A DNA stretch of 64,000 nt, from NCBI RefSeq assembly GCF_021018895.1, contig NC_079387.1:8088083-8152082 (forward strand). The letters are read 5' to 3'. The translations under genes were made by a program, and so were the position numbers. The notes beneath the pieces are model-generated. The model did no database searches and was not told the DNA's origin. It saw only the letters and a program-made list of their open reading frames with translations. The DNA is from Seriola aureovittata (lineage: Eukaryota > Chordata > Actinopteri > Carangiformes > Carangidae). Of the stretch, positions 14,197 through 25,018 are shown piece after piece (the first letter of the stretch is position 1; each line of letters starts with the position of its first letter).

Positions 14197-14217
14197 TTCA
14201 GCACCATGGACAGCGCT
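14197..14217 (+). promoter_or_regulatory. Canonical RE1/NRSE motif (REST binding site)
   Basis: The left half TTCAGCACC, an AT spacer and the right half GGACAGCGCT match the 21-bp RE1 consensus at every position except the final base (T for C). RE1 is the recognition site of the zinc-finger repressor REST/NRSF, which silences neuronal genes outside neurons. The site lies about 2.2 kb 3' of the slitrk1 stop codon, antisense to the gene, in or just beyond the likely 3' UTR. A 20/21 match is far beyond chance for 64 kb. Occupancy is inferred. Confidence 0.85.
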
Positions 14218-14819
14218 AGTCTGCATACTAGGGTAGATACTGTAGGCCTACTAGTGGGCGGGAGGGGAAGGGGGGGGGTGTAAGCCCATCTCACATCAAC
14301 TCTGTACACTCTCACCATGGCCATTGGCATCTTAGGTAGATTTTCTCCCAATTATGCTGAAATCTTGTCTAAAATTAGGCATCTTAAAGTGTTTTTTTTT
14401 AAAGAAAACAATTGGCAAAGTTAAAATAAGTTGTCAGCACTGGGAAATTTTACATCATAATTCAACAAAATCAAAATCCAAAATAAAGACTGCTAATTGC
14501 ACATTCCTCGCATGTTTCAGACACCGCAGAGAAGTTAAAGAATTGAGAATTTTTCATATGACCCAACTTTTAATGCTTATCTGCTGTTTTTCTCCTGTAA
14601 TATCCAAATCCAGGTTCAGTTAAAGCAGTATAGGCTAAGCAGCAGCAGCAGCAGACCCGTCAGCTGAGCTCTGCAAAACAGGTATTCAGTCATGGCATTG
14701 TTTTCATGAGCCTACAAAAACCATGCGAACCCCTCCCCCCCGACCAGCAAGAAGAGTTCCTTAAGTTCAAAATGCTGAATTGAAAAAGGCATCTCGCATT
14801 ATCGAATCACTTCCACAAC

Positions 14820-14843
14820 ATGTGTGTCTGTGTCTGTGTGTGT

Positions 14844-14898
<55 letters not shown>

Positions 14899-14911
14899 TG
14901 TGTGTGTGTGT
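14820..14911. repeat. (TG)n microsatellite, about 92 bp, interrupted by TC
   Basis: A long TG tract with four TC interruptions lies 3' of slitrk1. It reads as (CA)n in the slitrk1 sense. Confidence 0.95.
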
Positions 14912-15856
14912 CCGTTTTTTCACCATACCTCATGTATCTCTATGGGTCTGGCCACTTGCTGAGTTGTTGCCATAGTGTGCCCCCCCACCTCCCAACTCAC
15001 ACCCTAAAACAGCCTATTTCAAGCACATTTTGTAGTAAATACAGTGAGTTTCAGTTCTCTTATTTGGACAAGATTAGATGGCTTTACAAAAGCTCACAAT
15101 ATGATGAAAGTGAAACATAGCCATAAGCTTTTTTGTGGAGGAATACTCTTTTTCTGACATTAAAAAAGCATTCTAGTCTATATCAGTCTACCTGCGCTGT
15201 TTACATAGATCGAATTATACCTACATAGCTCAATTGAAAACACTTCTTTGCTCAGTTGTTGAAAAAATATGATGGTATAAACCCCCCTTTTTAAATTACT
15301 TCTTGTGTTTTTTTTTCTTCCTCTCACCCAAAGCAGGCTATATTCATTGACACACAAAACCACGGAACTGTTATTGTAGCTACATTAACTTTGCAGCATA
15401 AGCATCTGAGTGACGTTAATTGGTCATGCTCATCTGCATGTCTGAATATCTGAAAGTCAACAATTGGCACACCATAAAATAACACAGTTTTACATTCATA
15501 AAGGAGATGATGACTGCGCAGACGTGGATTTAATCTGCACCATCTAATACGGTATAAATAACCCCAATATTTATCGACAATCAAATGATAACAAACAGAA
15601 AATAACATGCACTGACAGCTTCACTTCCATCACTCCTTTCCGATAGTCATCATTGTTGATTTTTTTTCTCTTTTCTCCAAACAAGTTTAAAACAACAAAT
15701 ACAAATCCTAACTGCAGGTTCACAAAAAATAGAGAAATGGCACTTTGTAATAGTCATACATAATCTTAATATCTATATATAGTCGTCATATTGATATAAC
15801 ATGAAAGGGTCGAGTTTGCTTCTTTGTTGGTTATGGTGGTTATGGTTCCTCGCCGT

Positions 15857-15888
15857 CGCGCGCGCGCGCTTTGTGTGTGTGTGTGTGT
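15857..15888. repeat. Compound (CG)n-(TG)n alternating tract
   Basis: Six to seven CG units are joined by CTT to about eight TG units. Alternating purine-pyrimidine DNA of this kind is the classic Z-DNA-prone sequence. It lies about 500 bp 3' of the slitrk1 stop. Confidence 0.9.
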
Positions 15889-16377
15889 TGAAACCATGCG
15901 AAATATCATCATGCAGATTATGATACATCGGGTCCGAGTATTTACATTTACATTCATGCGTTCGTGCACCATTCCCCGCGTCCTCGGTCTCGCTCTCTCT
16001 CTCTCTTTCTCTCTCTCACACACACGCCCTCTCCCTCCTTCCTTTTTTTCTCCCCCCCCCACCACCTCTTTTTTTCTGTCTCATACTGATCCGTAGTCCG
16101 ATTGCGGCAAATAGCAGAACTGGGAGGAGGAGGGAGGGAGGCAGGGAGGGAGGGGTTTTAGCCAGGGGGGCTCGGCATGTACATATATTACAGAGTGGGG
16201 CCTGTGCAGCAGCAGACTGACTTACTTGGTTCAACTGGAGGAAACAAGACATAAACAAGTCTGTGTCCCCCTGTGATGAACAAAAGCGGCTGATTCTTGC
16301 TGTTTTAGTCATGTGTCAGTCTGTCTGCGTGACTGTTTGTAATCCAGTCTGGCGTGGGCTTATTCTATACAGTCCCT

Positions 16378-18492
16378 TTACGCATCGTTTGTCGTGGAGA
16401 GGTGCGTGCTGCAGTCGAAGCCCCGGTGCGCGCCCCCGTCTGCGTGATAAGGCCCGCTGTGCCAATAAGACGAGTCACACACTGTCTGTAAGGAATTGAT
16501 CTCCGAGGCGGAAGAGTTCCCGTCCCTCCGCTTTGACCTCTTTCGATTCCGCAAAATAAACACAAGCATTCCTACAACAGTGAAAGCGGACGTGACAAAC
16601 ACCAACAGCAACCCGGGGACGAGCACTGAGATGGAGACCCTGTTCGGCTCCAAATAAGAGTTCGAGCGCGTCCCCGAGTCCAGGGTGAAAGTGCTGTTTT
16701 TGGACAGGGAGGTGGGGGAGATTCTGTCATAGAGTTTGGGACACATGAGGTCGTTCCGGACGTAGCGGAAATCTCGTTTCCAAAACTCTTCAGGGGACTC
16801 GCACTTGAGATCGCTCACTATCACATCGGCCCCGAGTTTCTCCGTCCACTGCTTGAAGGGCACGATGTTGCACGAGCAATCCCACGGATTCCCGTGCAAA
16901 TCGATCTGTATGATTGAGTTGAGCTGGTCTAACACGCCAGCCACCGGGAGATAGGGGAAATAATTATTATGCAGGCTAATTTTGGATAAAGAAATCCCAA
17001 GGAAAGCATCCACGGGTAACGATTTCAGCAAGTTGTTGTTGAGGAACAGAACCCTCAGATTTGGCATGGGGCCGAACGCACCTGCCACTATCATCTGGAT
17101 GTCGTTGTATTCCAAACTGAGATATTCCAGATTCACAAGGCCCACGAACATCTCTGCTATCAGCGTATCCAGATAGTTCTTATCCATGTACAGCCACCTC
17201 AGCTCGCTCTGGTTCAGGAAAGTGCTGTTGTCAATCACCTTAATGTTGTTCCCACCCAGATCAAGCAGGTTCAGGCTGGAGTAGCCGAGCAGCTGATTCT
17301 TTTTCACTGCGTGGATGTTGTTATCTCTCATGTTCAACTCGTGAGCGGCCAGGGGCTTAGGCTTGAGGTTGGATAAGCTCTCGATCTTTTTGCCCTCACA
17401 GTTGACCCCCAGCCCTTGTCTGGAACCGACCAGCTTGCAGTTGCACGGCTGGGGGCACGTCATGTTGTGCAACTGCTCTCTTTCCCCGTTCACACCTGTC
17501 ACCACTGGAGTGGGCTTAGTTTTCAGCTGCCAGTTCTCACGAGATTTGGAGCGGCTCTTGGGTCCGTGGCCACCAGGCGTCGGGGGTCCGCTTGCGTCTC
17601 CGCTGGGCTTGCAAGACGTTGGACGCGGGCCGTGGGCCACAGGCTGCGAGGTCTCCTCCTGGGTGGGAGGGGCGACCAGGCTGGCGTCCACGCCGCCGCT
17701 CTGTGAAGGGCACAGATCCTCTTCTGACGTCTCGTTTAAGTCGCTCCCTTGCAGCCTGGTGGGAGCCTCGCATATCACCCTCCCAATGAGCGCGTTATGC
17801 GGTATGTTCTCCAGCCATTCCTTCAGAGAAACCAGGTCGCAGTTACAGTCCCATGGGTTGTCCTCCAACAAAACCTCCGCAATGCCCGGTATTTGCTCAA
17901 GGATCCCCTCATAAGGCAACGTTTTGATTCGGTTTCCCCGCAGGTCGAGATGCGTAATGGGCACATGTTGAAACACGTTTATAGGTAGCGCACTGATGAG
18001 GTTGTCGTTAAGTATTAACACTTCAAGTTTATTTAGGTCCCTGAAAACGGCGGGGTCAATATCCCTCAGTAGATTGAAATCAGCTTGGAGATATTCCAAG
18101 TCGTCTAACCCCAGAAATGTACTCTTCCTGAATGATCTTATCTTATTGTTATTGATGTGCAGCCTTTTCACCAGCTGCAGCCCCAGAAAGGCGCCGGGGA
18201 CAATGTCGTGCAGACCATTGTTCTCCAAATGCAAGCTCACAGCATTGTAAAAGTTGGCGAACTCGTTGGGAAATAGCCTGGATAGAGAATTCCCGTGCAA
18301 CAGCAAGTGGTAAAACTGCGAGCTCGGGCCAGTCAAATGCTGCAGAGTGGTGAAGCTCCTTTTTTCGCAGTCTATGTGCAGATCTCCCTCTATCTCGTTG
18401 CAAGAGCATATCTGCTCCTTACAAACGTCCCTTGTAACATTTCCACTAGCAACACAAAGAGCCGCATTCAGCAGAACAATCCAAAGCAGCAT
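16378..18492 (-). CDS. slitrk1: SLITRK1: SLIT and NTRK-like protein 1, complete intronless CDS
   Basis: This 704-residue single-pass membrane protein is a neuronal synaptic-adhesion and neurite-growth regulator. Seen in order: signal peptide (about 1-16, begins [10 protein letters not shown]); a first leucine-rich domain with an N-cap (C24, C29, C31, C42), repeats at about 58-205 and a C-cap from NPWDCNC (C216, C218, C241, C261); a proline/serine-rich linker (262-342); a second N-cap (C346, C350, C352, C365), repeats at about 380-530 and a C-cap (C539, C541, C564, C584); a transmembrane helix (about 620-647); a basic stop-transfer RNRKRSKRR; and a short tail. N-glycosylation sequons lie at N18, N253, N343, N422, N427 and N599. 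The length and the short tail fit SLITRK1 (about 696 residues in human) and not the long-tailed paralogues SLITRK2-6. The start is well fixed: ATG has A at -3 and an in-frame TGA lies two codons upstream (18496-18498). A single coding exon is usual for the family. Oddities: an extra linker cysteine (C294) and a divergent C-terminus ending THLSTTNDA. Synaptic function is known from the family, not shown here. Confidence 0.96.
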   Translation of the reverse strand: MLLWIVLLNAALCVASGNVTRDVCKEQICSCNEIEGDLHIDCEKRSFTTLQHLTGPSSQFYHLLLHGNSLSRLFPNEFANFYNAVSLHLENNGLHDIVPGAFLGLQLVKRLHINNNKIRSFRKSTFLGLDDLEYLQADFNLLRDIDPAVFRDLNKLEVLILNDNLISALPINVFQHVPITHLDLRGNRIKTLPYEGILEQIPGIAEVLLEDNPWDCNCDLVSLKEWLENIPHNALIGRVICEAPTRLQGSDLNETSEEDLCPSQSGGVDASLVAPPTQEETSQPVAHGPRPTSCKPSGDASGPPTPGGHGPKSRSKSRENWQLKTKPTPVVTGVNGEREQLHNMTCPQPCNCKLVGSRQGLGVNCEGKKIESLSNLKPKPLAAHELNMRDNNIHAVKKNQLLGYSSLNLLDLGGNNIKVIDNSTFLNQSELRWLYMDKNYLDTLIAEMFVGLVNLEYLSLEYNDIQMIVAGAFGPMPNLRVLFLNNNLLKSLPVDAFLGISLSKISLHNNYFPYLPVAGVLDQLNSIIQIDLHGNPWDCSCNIVPFKQWTEKLGADVIVSDLKCESPEEFWKRDFRYVRNDLMCPKLYDRISPTSLSKNSTFTLDSGTRSNSYLEPNRVSISVLVPGLLLVFVTSAFTVVGMLVFILRNRKRSKRRDGNSSASEINSLQTVCDSSYWHSGPYHADGGAHRGFDCSTHLSTTNDA

Positions 18493-19170
18493 TTTTCAAC
18501 GTGAACAATTCATTCCCGGTTTCAAGACATACGAGCTGTGAATTTAGTCTACATCAATCAGAAGAAAAACAGGAGGAGATATAGACATTTAGGGAGAAGA
18601 TAAGGCAGTCTTTTATAACAGATCCATGCTGCATCTAACCTGCTCTTGTGTCCAGACTTGCAGTTTGAAAATGACCACATAAACGTCTCTTTCACATCGA
18701 CTGAATCCTCAGAGCCTCCGCGTGTTTATGATCAAAATCAAAAACAGCGAGCGGCAGTAGAGTCCAACACATCTTTAGGCTTTTTCACTTCGTTTAAGAC
18801 TGACCTTGGCAAGAAAAAAAAAAAAATGAACAAATCCGTGCCTTTTTCTCTTCTCTCTCCCACCCCCCCTCCAGTCGTGCTGCGTGTTGCGGCGTTGGGA
18901 GCTGTTCCCTCTCCCCTGGTGCTGAATTCACACCCTGCGCTGGAGCTTTCGGAGGCGATCCCACCGCTGCAAAACACCCGCATCCCCCCTCACATCCTTC
19001 GGCGTTCTTGCCTCGCTCGTTTGCGCCGTTTCTCTCACCCTCCCCCCTCCTCCTCCTTCTCTATTTTGTGTGCGTGTGTGTGTGCGTGTGTGTGCGGCGA
19101 TTCGGGAATCACAAAAAGAGGAACGCGGAGACTGTGTTCATCCTAGCGCGGTGCTCTAAGAAAGATCTGA
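18493..19170 (-). promoter_or_regulatory. slitrk1 5' flank: probable 5' UTR and CpG-rich promoter region
   Basis: Immediately upstream of the start codon (read on the minus strand) there is about 380 bp of A/T-rich leader. Beyond it, at about 18880-19150, is a stretch with many CpG dinucleotides (for example around 18880-18900, 19000-19030 and 19090-19150), unlike the CpG-poor desert around it. A TATAAAAG box-like sequence occurs on the minus strand at 18610-18617, which would put a start site some 90 nt before the ATG. The CpG-rich patch is an equally plausible start region. The true transcription start cannot be decided from sequence alone. Confidence 0.5.
18610..18617 (-). promoter_or_regulatory. 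TATA-like box upstream of slitrk1
   Basis: TATAAAAG reads on the minus strand about 120 nt before the slitrk1 ATG. It matches the TATA consensus, but such matches are common in A/T-rich DNA. It is a candidate only. Confidence 0.3.
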
Positions 19171-19971
19171 CACCCTCTACTGAGCTGTAATGGCAAAAAT
19201 CCGTCGACTGACTGAGGGAATGCTGAGAGGAGAGAGCAGAAAAAAATCAATCCACATACAGGGGCAAGTTTTTTTTTTTTTTCAACTATAAAAAAAAATC
19301 ACACTTTACAGCTTTGGACGTGTAGGTTATTTCCATCCAGATGCACAAAAAATAGGTTTCTGCCTCAAAATTAGGCTCCTTTTTGCAAATTCCTCTTCTC
19401 ACTCTTCAAGCTTGCAGCTCCATGGTAAAAGTGTCCAAGTCGACATCATCGGGAGACTTCACATAAGGATCGTTCTGCCTCAGCTCAGTGCTTTAAATTG
19501 CACCCCCACACACACACACCATCCTCAAAGGATAGACGGTGTTACTTTAGCCGATCTGTCCCCGGATCATTTGCGCCACACAAGCCTCCACTGACTTTCG
19601 CCCCGTGATTTGAAAACACTGTTGAATGCGGTAAAAGCTGGCTCTCCGCTACACACACAGGCATGCCTCAGTCCAGCAAAAAAAAAAAACAGTTGACTAT
19701 ACAACAAACGATGCGTCAGTGTGGCACCCTATATGCGCATGTGTGCGTGACGTTTTTTGATTTTTTTTTTCTAAGATAGAAATCCTTTGCTTAAAAAAAA
19801 AAAAAGAAAAAGATCCACAACTGAAAAAAGTCAAAGGGAAGTGGTTTGAACATCTCATCTCCTATCACTTTGTATTATACTCCATTGTTTTAAGAGTATT
19901 GCATCAGCTGAAGGGGCAAATGGTTGCACAGGAGAGTTTGGTAGTTACCCCCCTCCATTGCCCTCCATCCA

Positions 19972-19990
19972 ACACACACACAGGGGCACG

Positions 19991-20021
<31 letters not shown>

Positions 20022-20040
20022 ACCCACACACACACACACA
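19972..20040. repeat. (CA)n microsatellite, interrupted
   Basis: A CA tract with GGGGCACG, AAACA and CCCACA interruptions. Confidence 0.95.
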
Positions 20041-20177
20041 GTCACCCTCCCTCCTCTCCACCTCCATCTGCAGTGCTCAGTTGGAATTAAGAGCAGGGCA
20101 GAAAATGGGATGCTAAGTTAAATATCCTCTCTCACTGACATCATTTTGTTTTTTTGTTTTTTTTGCAGAGAGGAAAC

Positions 20178-20186
20178 AACACACAC

Positions 20187-20224
<38 letters not shown>
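20178..20224. repeat. (CA)n microsatellite
   Basis: Nearly pure CA units with one TAAC interruption near the start. Confidence 0.95.
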
Positions 20225-20225
<1 letters not shown>

Positions 20226-20766
20226 TACACTTGTACAAGTGCAATAAGAGACCAATCTAAGCGAGTCAGGAGATTTCAGCAAAGCATCATTGGTGCCTGC
20301 AATAAGCAAAACATCATTAGGACCACCTACATGTAGCTGTAAAGCATTCCCATTATAGTCCATTGACTGGTTATGATTTCCCCCTACCCACCTGTCCGCC
20401 TGTCTGTCTGTATTTGTTTGTCTTTTGCTGCTGCCTGTCAACTAGTCTTCCTACCTGTTGTTTTGTCATCTCCTTGCTTTGTTTTTCTCTCGTCTCATTT
20501 TCTGTCTGCATAAACTTGTTTTTTTTCCCCTTTCATCTGCATCTTGTCTCTTTTGGTCAGGCCACTTTGTGTGTCTACAAAGAGTGTAATGGTGCGGCGT
20601 CCTGCTGTGGGCGGATCAAAGCGTGCAACAAACTGTTCGAGCTAAACTCGATAACCGATAGTCGGTGCATGTCCCCAGTGTGCAAGAGGCAAACAGAGGC
20701 TGAGGGGCGGACGGTCATGCAGCTGAGCCAAGGGCACATCACTCATTCACACTAATTAATTGGAAG

Positions 20767-20767
<1 letters not shown>

Positions 20768-20809
<42 letters not shown>
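20768..20809. repeat. (GT)n microsatellite
   Basis: About 21 pure GT units, in opposite orientation to the CA tract 550 bp before it. Confidence 0.95.
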
Positions 20810-20811
<2 letters not shown>

Positions 20812-21549
20812 GGCACATGCGGGTGGCAAGGGTGTTCATGTAAAAGAGGGTGTTGGAGAAGGCTCCTGCTGATTTGGTTTAGTGGCATGCTTCCTGAAAG
20901 TGTGTGATGAGCCCCTCCCGCATGCATGTATCATGTACAGCATGCATGGTCTTATCTCCAGCAGGTGGGGGGTATAGTAGTATGAACACAGCTTAGTCAC
21001 GCTTGAGCATCTTGTTTCCACTAAAAGAAAATGAAATGATAAACAATTCTGACTCCATTTTAGCTCGGCTCAGTCCTCGTAGGCCAAACATTTAGAATCT
21101 GATATAATCCCCCAAACAGGATAAATCATATTTGTATCAGGAAAAAAAGCCCTTATCTTGGAGTCAAAACTAATGGGATTATGAATATGAATGTATCCCA
21201 AGGAATAATTGCATGGGGCTCAGCATCATGATGTGATGCAGATACTGTCGAGTTGCATTAGTGTGACGCGGGACCAGAGGAGCTCACACGTCACTTGCAT
21301 ACATAGTCGCTGGGCACAGAATACAACTTGGGCTCAGGCGAGTTTCAGCTGCACATGCACACAAGGTGAAGGCATCTATGTGTTTAAATATTCATCTAGT
21401 GTTTATTTTGATACAGATTAGTATGTAGCATGGACTTATGTCATATAAGCTAGTTTGCAGTTCCTGTTAAAAGAAGGGCTTTTATACGTACGCACAAAAA
21501 ATTAACATAAAACTCAATGACAAGAACCAGATCATTGCTGACTACATGC

Positions 21550-21826
21550 TTGATCCCAGTGGTGAATGTAGCACAAGTACATTTACAGTTCTGAAACACT
21601 TGTACTTTACTTATTTACCATGTTATGCTGCTTTATACTTCTACTCCATTGCATTTGACAGAAAAGTTTTGTACATTTTATTCCACTCCATTTATCTGAC
21701 AGCTGTAGTCACTTGCTACTGTTGAGATTATTTTTAGATTACGATTTTTTTTATTTATTTATTTTTTTTTTACATAAAAAAAGTCTGATGAGTTCATAAA
21801 ATGCAGTTCATCGTTCAAGATTAAAT
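21550..21826 (+). repeat. Interspersed repeat of percomorph-fish type (ACTT-rich, 'acttgtactttact' family)
   Basis: The stretch begins near CAGTGGTGAATGTA and runs through CTTGTACTTTACTTATTTAC, ACTTCTACTCCATTGCATTT and CCATTTATCTGACAGCTGTA. I recognise this as a diverged copy of a short non-coding repeat found in great numbers in percomorph genomes. I recall the pattern but cannot name the family with certainty. It directly precedes a second repeat-like piece and the Tc1 relic, so 21.5-22.5 kb is a small cluster of mobile-element debris. Confidence 0.65.
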
Positions 21827-21905
21827 CAGTGGTTTCCAACCATTTTCACTTGCGACAAAATTACAAAGTCGGGGCACCTTGTCATAGATGTCTGTGAGTT
21901 GTTAG
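21826..21905 (+). repeat. hAT/MITE-like repeat piece (CAGTGGTTTCCAACC end)
   Basis: The stretch starts CAGTGGTTTCCAACC and continues ACTTGCGAC and CACCTTGTCATAGATGTC. This resembles a common vertebrate short repeat with hAT-type ends (CAGTGGTTCnnAACC). No terminal partner or target duplication could be placed. Confidence 0.4.
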
Positions 21906-22028
21906 TGATTGAATTCTCCTCCAAACTTCTCACATGGTTTCATTTAAATAGCTGTTTGAAGAAAAAGAAAAAGAATATGATTGGAAAGTTTGCTGAGCAG
22001 GCCCAGGTGTATCTGATTTTGTATCAAG

Positions 22029-22500
22029 ATGGAAGAGGAAGCCAATCATGAAAGAGAGCTGATCTTTTGGGGCCTGGATTGCAGGAGCTTCACTGACAAA
22101 GATGCTCAACTGGTGTGTTTCAATAGGAACAGTGACAGTAACTACAGGCCTGAGTGCTTGAACCCCCACCGCGAGGGGATCCGGTGGCTCTCTCATGCTG
22201 TGGGGGCATTTTGCTGGCATGGTTTGGGCCCATTTGTCCCCTTAGAGGAAAGGGTCACTTCAAATCAATACAAAGTGACAGGATGACAATGCCCCATCCA
22301 TAGGGCGCGAGGGGTCACCGATGGTTTGATAAGTATGAAAGTGATGTGATTCATACTCTTTGGCCTTTGCAGTCACCAGATCTCGACCCAATTGAGCACC
22401 TATTGGAGATTTTGGAGCAAGGAGCATTGGAGCTATTTCTGGCGGCTCGTGGTGGCCCAACACTTTACTAAGGCACTTTATGTTGGCTTTTTCTTTGTAC
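22029..22500 (+). pseudogene. Decayed Tc1/mariner transposase fragment
   Basis: Translated pieces match the C-terminal half of Tc1-type transposases across frames. About 22185-22275 gives WHGLGPFVPLEERVTSNQYK. About 22280-22310 gives the DNAPIHRARGVT block. About 22370-22410 gives the QSPDLDPIEHLLEIL block with the DxxP.E signature of the catalytic triad region. About 22438-22470 gives LAARGGPTLY just before a stop and the usual T-rich 3' tail. Frameshifts separate these blocks, and the N-terminal DNA-binding half is not recognisable. The transposon is dead and 5'-truncated. Tc1 elements are very common in fish genomes. Confidence 0.85.
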
Positions 22501-24955
22501 ATTTATTGTTATTATTCTCTTTTTCCCAATAACATCCTGTTTTCCTCTGCTGTTTTGCTCTACAAGATTATTCTAATATTGTTATTGACAAGCAGGAGTG
22601 ACTGTTATGCTCCAACTTTGATATAATTACACAGCTTCATGGAATCCAACAATTCAGGTGGTGTAATAGCGATTGCCTTTCGAAGGCTGTAATCGTTGTT
22701 TGCATGGTGCACACACCATAGAGAAAAACCAACACTAAAGACAATCAATAGCATTCAATCAGGCAGCGAGGTTGTGCTACAAGATTGCTTGCAATTTCCC
22801 TCTCCCATTCTGCCACTCAGACGTGGCGGATATTTCTAAGCAGATGTTATTGGCAATCATCAGTGATATGTGGCGCCAAATGCCTTGCAAGTATGTGACG
22901 GTTTGACACGTCATGTCACCTGGAGTAAATGTAATTGTCAAAAAGCTGTTATTCTATGTTAGATTTAAGGTGCTTATGCACACCTGTTCAATCGTGACCC
23001 TTTGGATTCCTGTTTAATCCTTCCCTGAGAGACGTATTCAGAGAATCCTGGGATTTTTATCAGACTAAGCCACCGTGGTTTTAGTTGCGAAAATCTGCTG
23101 GTCCTTCCCTCAGGCTTGTATTTGAAGACTTATTTTTCCTCTTTCTCGAATGATTAAAACATAGGGTGTTTGGTGAGTGTATGATCAGGAAAGAAAACAA
23201 CAGACCTCACTGTTAAATCTAAACATCTCCATTTACAGCAAATCATCCAATCAAACAGCAAATAGGATCTTTGCCCTCTGCATCTGAATCCTCCACTGAG
23301 TTTTTTATTTGTCATTTTAGGATGGGGGGGGGGGGCAAACACATGCCACATCAGCTCTGCTCCGATTTCCTCCAGATGTGTGTGCTCATCTTCGGGAGAG
23401 AAGTACTTTCTCCCAGGGCTTCAAAGGCAGGAGGTTTTGAGAGACTGAAATACTCTACGGGTAATTACAGAAAGGTCAGGAGCCATGTTAAGCTTGTTTT
23501 CACATCAGCATGTTCAGCTCAGTGTGCGCTGACAGCATTCAAAATCATGCATGGCTGTTTGGGGTTTTGACGTGATTCACGCATTGTGAGTAAATAACAT
23601 TTGAAGAGGTGAACTGGACGAGGGCAGAGCTTTTACAAAATTTTAAGTGTTATCTGAGATTGTGCCAAACTTCTCATTTTTTATATTTTACAACAGACAG
23701 GAGCAAGGTGCCAAATCATTACATTAGCCAACTGAGAACAAGGTTAATGAGTCAATGATAAGGTATGATACCACTGACTGTAATCATGCTTGAAATGATA
23801 GTCCAACTGATTTTAAAACACAGAGGAAAGGCATCTCACGTGTGGGCTGAAAGAGAAGTCTTTCTAAAAATGGAAGCTTTTAATCTTTCAAAATGGAGAC
23901 AAATAGTCTCCTCTTTTGAAACCCTTTGTAACACCTTTTTTAATTATGCAGCAAAGGTTTTGCAGATGTGTCATGTATAGAAAAAGATGGGTCAAGTGCA
24001 GACTAGAAGTCAATACAGCTATTGGCAGAGGCAGCAGCACCGCTCCCGATGTATCGACCGGCGATGCTGCACGAGGAATCAGCAGAATGTTTGACTGTAA
24101 ATCTATACACATCTATCCACAAACTCCATTCAACTCCCAACTCACAGCTGACCTGCTGAAAGCAGCTGAGGATCCAGTGAAGCAGGGCCGAGAGGAAAAC
24201 ATGTATGTTTCTGGTCTGAATCAGCAGAGGACTTTTTTTTTTCTCGTCGTCATTGTTGTTGTTGTTGCGTGCTGCTCTTTAAAAAAAAAAAGGTGTTTTC
24301 TTCATAAGATTCATGTGAACATCCAGTTCTCACAACATGACAAATGTCTGACACTCGTGTTAGTCACTTGCCTTAAAGGAGAGGAATTTAATTATAGCTT
24401 TCAAACACTTAGCTGATGCCTCCTGACGTGTCCTGTAGCCGGAAAGTGCTTTAAAGAACAATGAAAAGAAAAAAGGGTGAACACTGCCAGTGGAAAGTAG
24501 AAAGAAGAGGTCTTACCAATGTATCAGCAGACTTTCTTATGTATGTAAGCTAAGATGAAAGCCATCTTTATAGTTGGAGACGTATGTCAGTTATCGTATG
24601 CTTTGGAATCATACGTACATATATTCTCAGCAAGTGCTGCCAATAATCCCGACTTCAAAACTGTTCGTACAGATGTGGGGTTTAGGGTTTGGGAGGCTGC
24701 TGGCATTAGAAATGTTTGTCACACATTCAAAGAAGAGTTTCTTATTCCTCAAATGCTTTTTTAATGAGTTATTTAAACTCAACTCTGCATTTTTAAAGTG
24801 GCAAAAAGTTGAATATTTATGAAAGCATCAACACTTGATGAGAAAGTAATGACCTACATATACGATCAGTTTCATATAGATGATTAGACCACAGTAAATG
24901 GTGAATATTTGGTGTTTACAGAGATGAACAGACCTGGTGTAAAAATCTGTATAGT

Positions 24956-25018
24956 ATATTAATATATTATATATATATATATAATATATATATATATATA
25001 TAATATATATATATATAT
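24956..25018. repeat. (AT)n microsatellite, self-complementary
   Basis: AT units in three blocks separated by AATATAT breaks. The whole tract is self-complementary and cruciform-prone. Confidence 0.95.

Larger units (their letters stand above)
13595..16377 (-). other. Probable slitrk1 3' UTR and 3' flank
   Basis: From the stop codon to the first good AATAAA on the minus strand there are about 2.8 kb without any convincing coding frame. The stretch holds a (CT)n run (15990-16017), an alternating CG/TG tract (15857-15888), a long (TG)n tract (14820-14911), a (GAT)n tract (13833-13870) and the RE1 motif at 14197. Earlier variant ATTAAA signals are present on the minus strand at 15529-15534 and about 14569-14574, so a shorter transcript is possible. 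A long 3' UTR is known for SLITRK1 in mammals; its extent here is inferred. Confidence 0.4.
19171..21549. other. Upstream flank of slitrk1 rich in CA/TG tracts, no gene seen
   Basis: Contains A- and T-runs (19268-19282, 19679-19690, 19793-19805) and three CA/TG microsatellites. A short cysteine-rich frame at about 20560-20754 has no recognisable family. Confidence 0.65.

Noticed and set aside
17363..17914. 183-codon plus-strand open frame opposite slitrk1
   Set aside because: It is the antisense shadow of the slitrk1 coding sequence, with no domain of its own.
18918..18926. Perfect RE1 left half-site (TTCAGCACC, minus strand) in the slitrk1 5' flank
   Set aside because: The right half is not present at any accepted spacing, so the full site scores only about 13 of 21.
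20560..20754. Cysteine-containing frame (CVYKECNGAASCCGRIKACNK) as a possible small secreted peptide exon
   Set aside because: No start codon, signal peptide or known cysteine spacing fits; left as unexplained non-coding.
23916..24416. 166-codon plus-strand open frame
   Set aside because: It opens at TTG, ends in a T-run-derived valine stretch, and matches no family I know; no splice context supports an exon.
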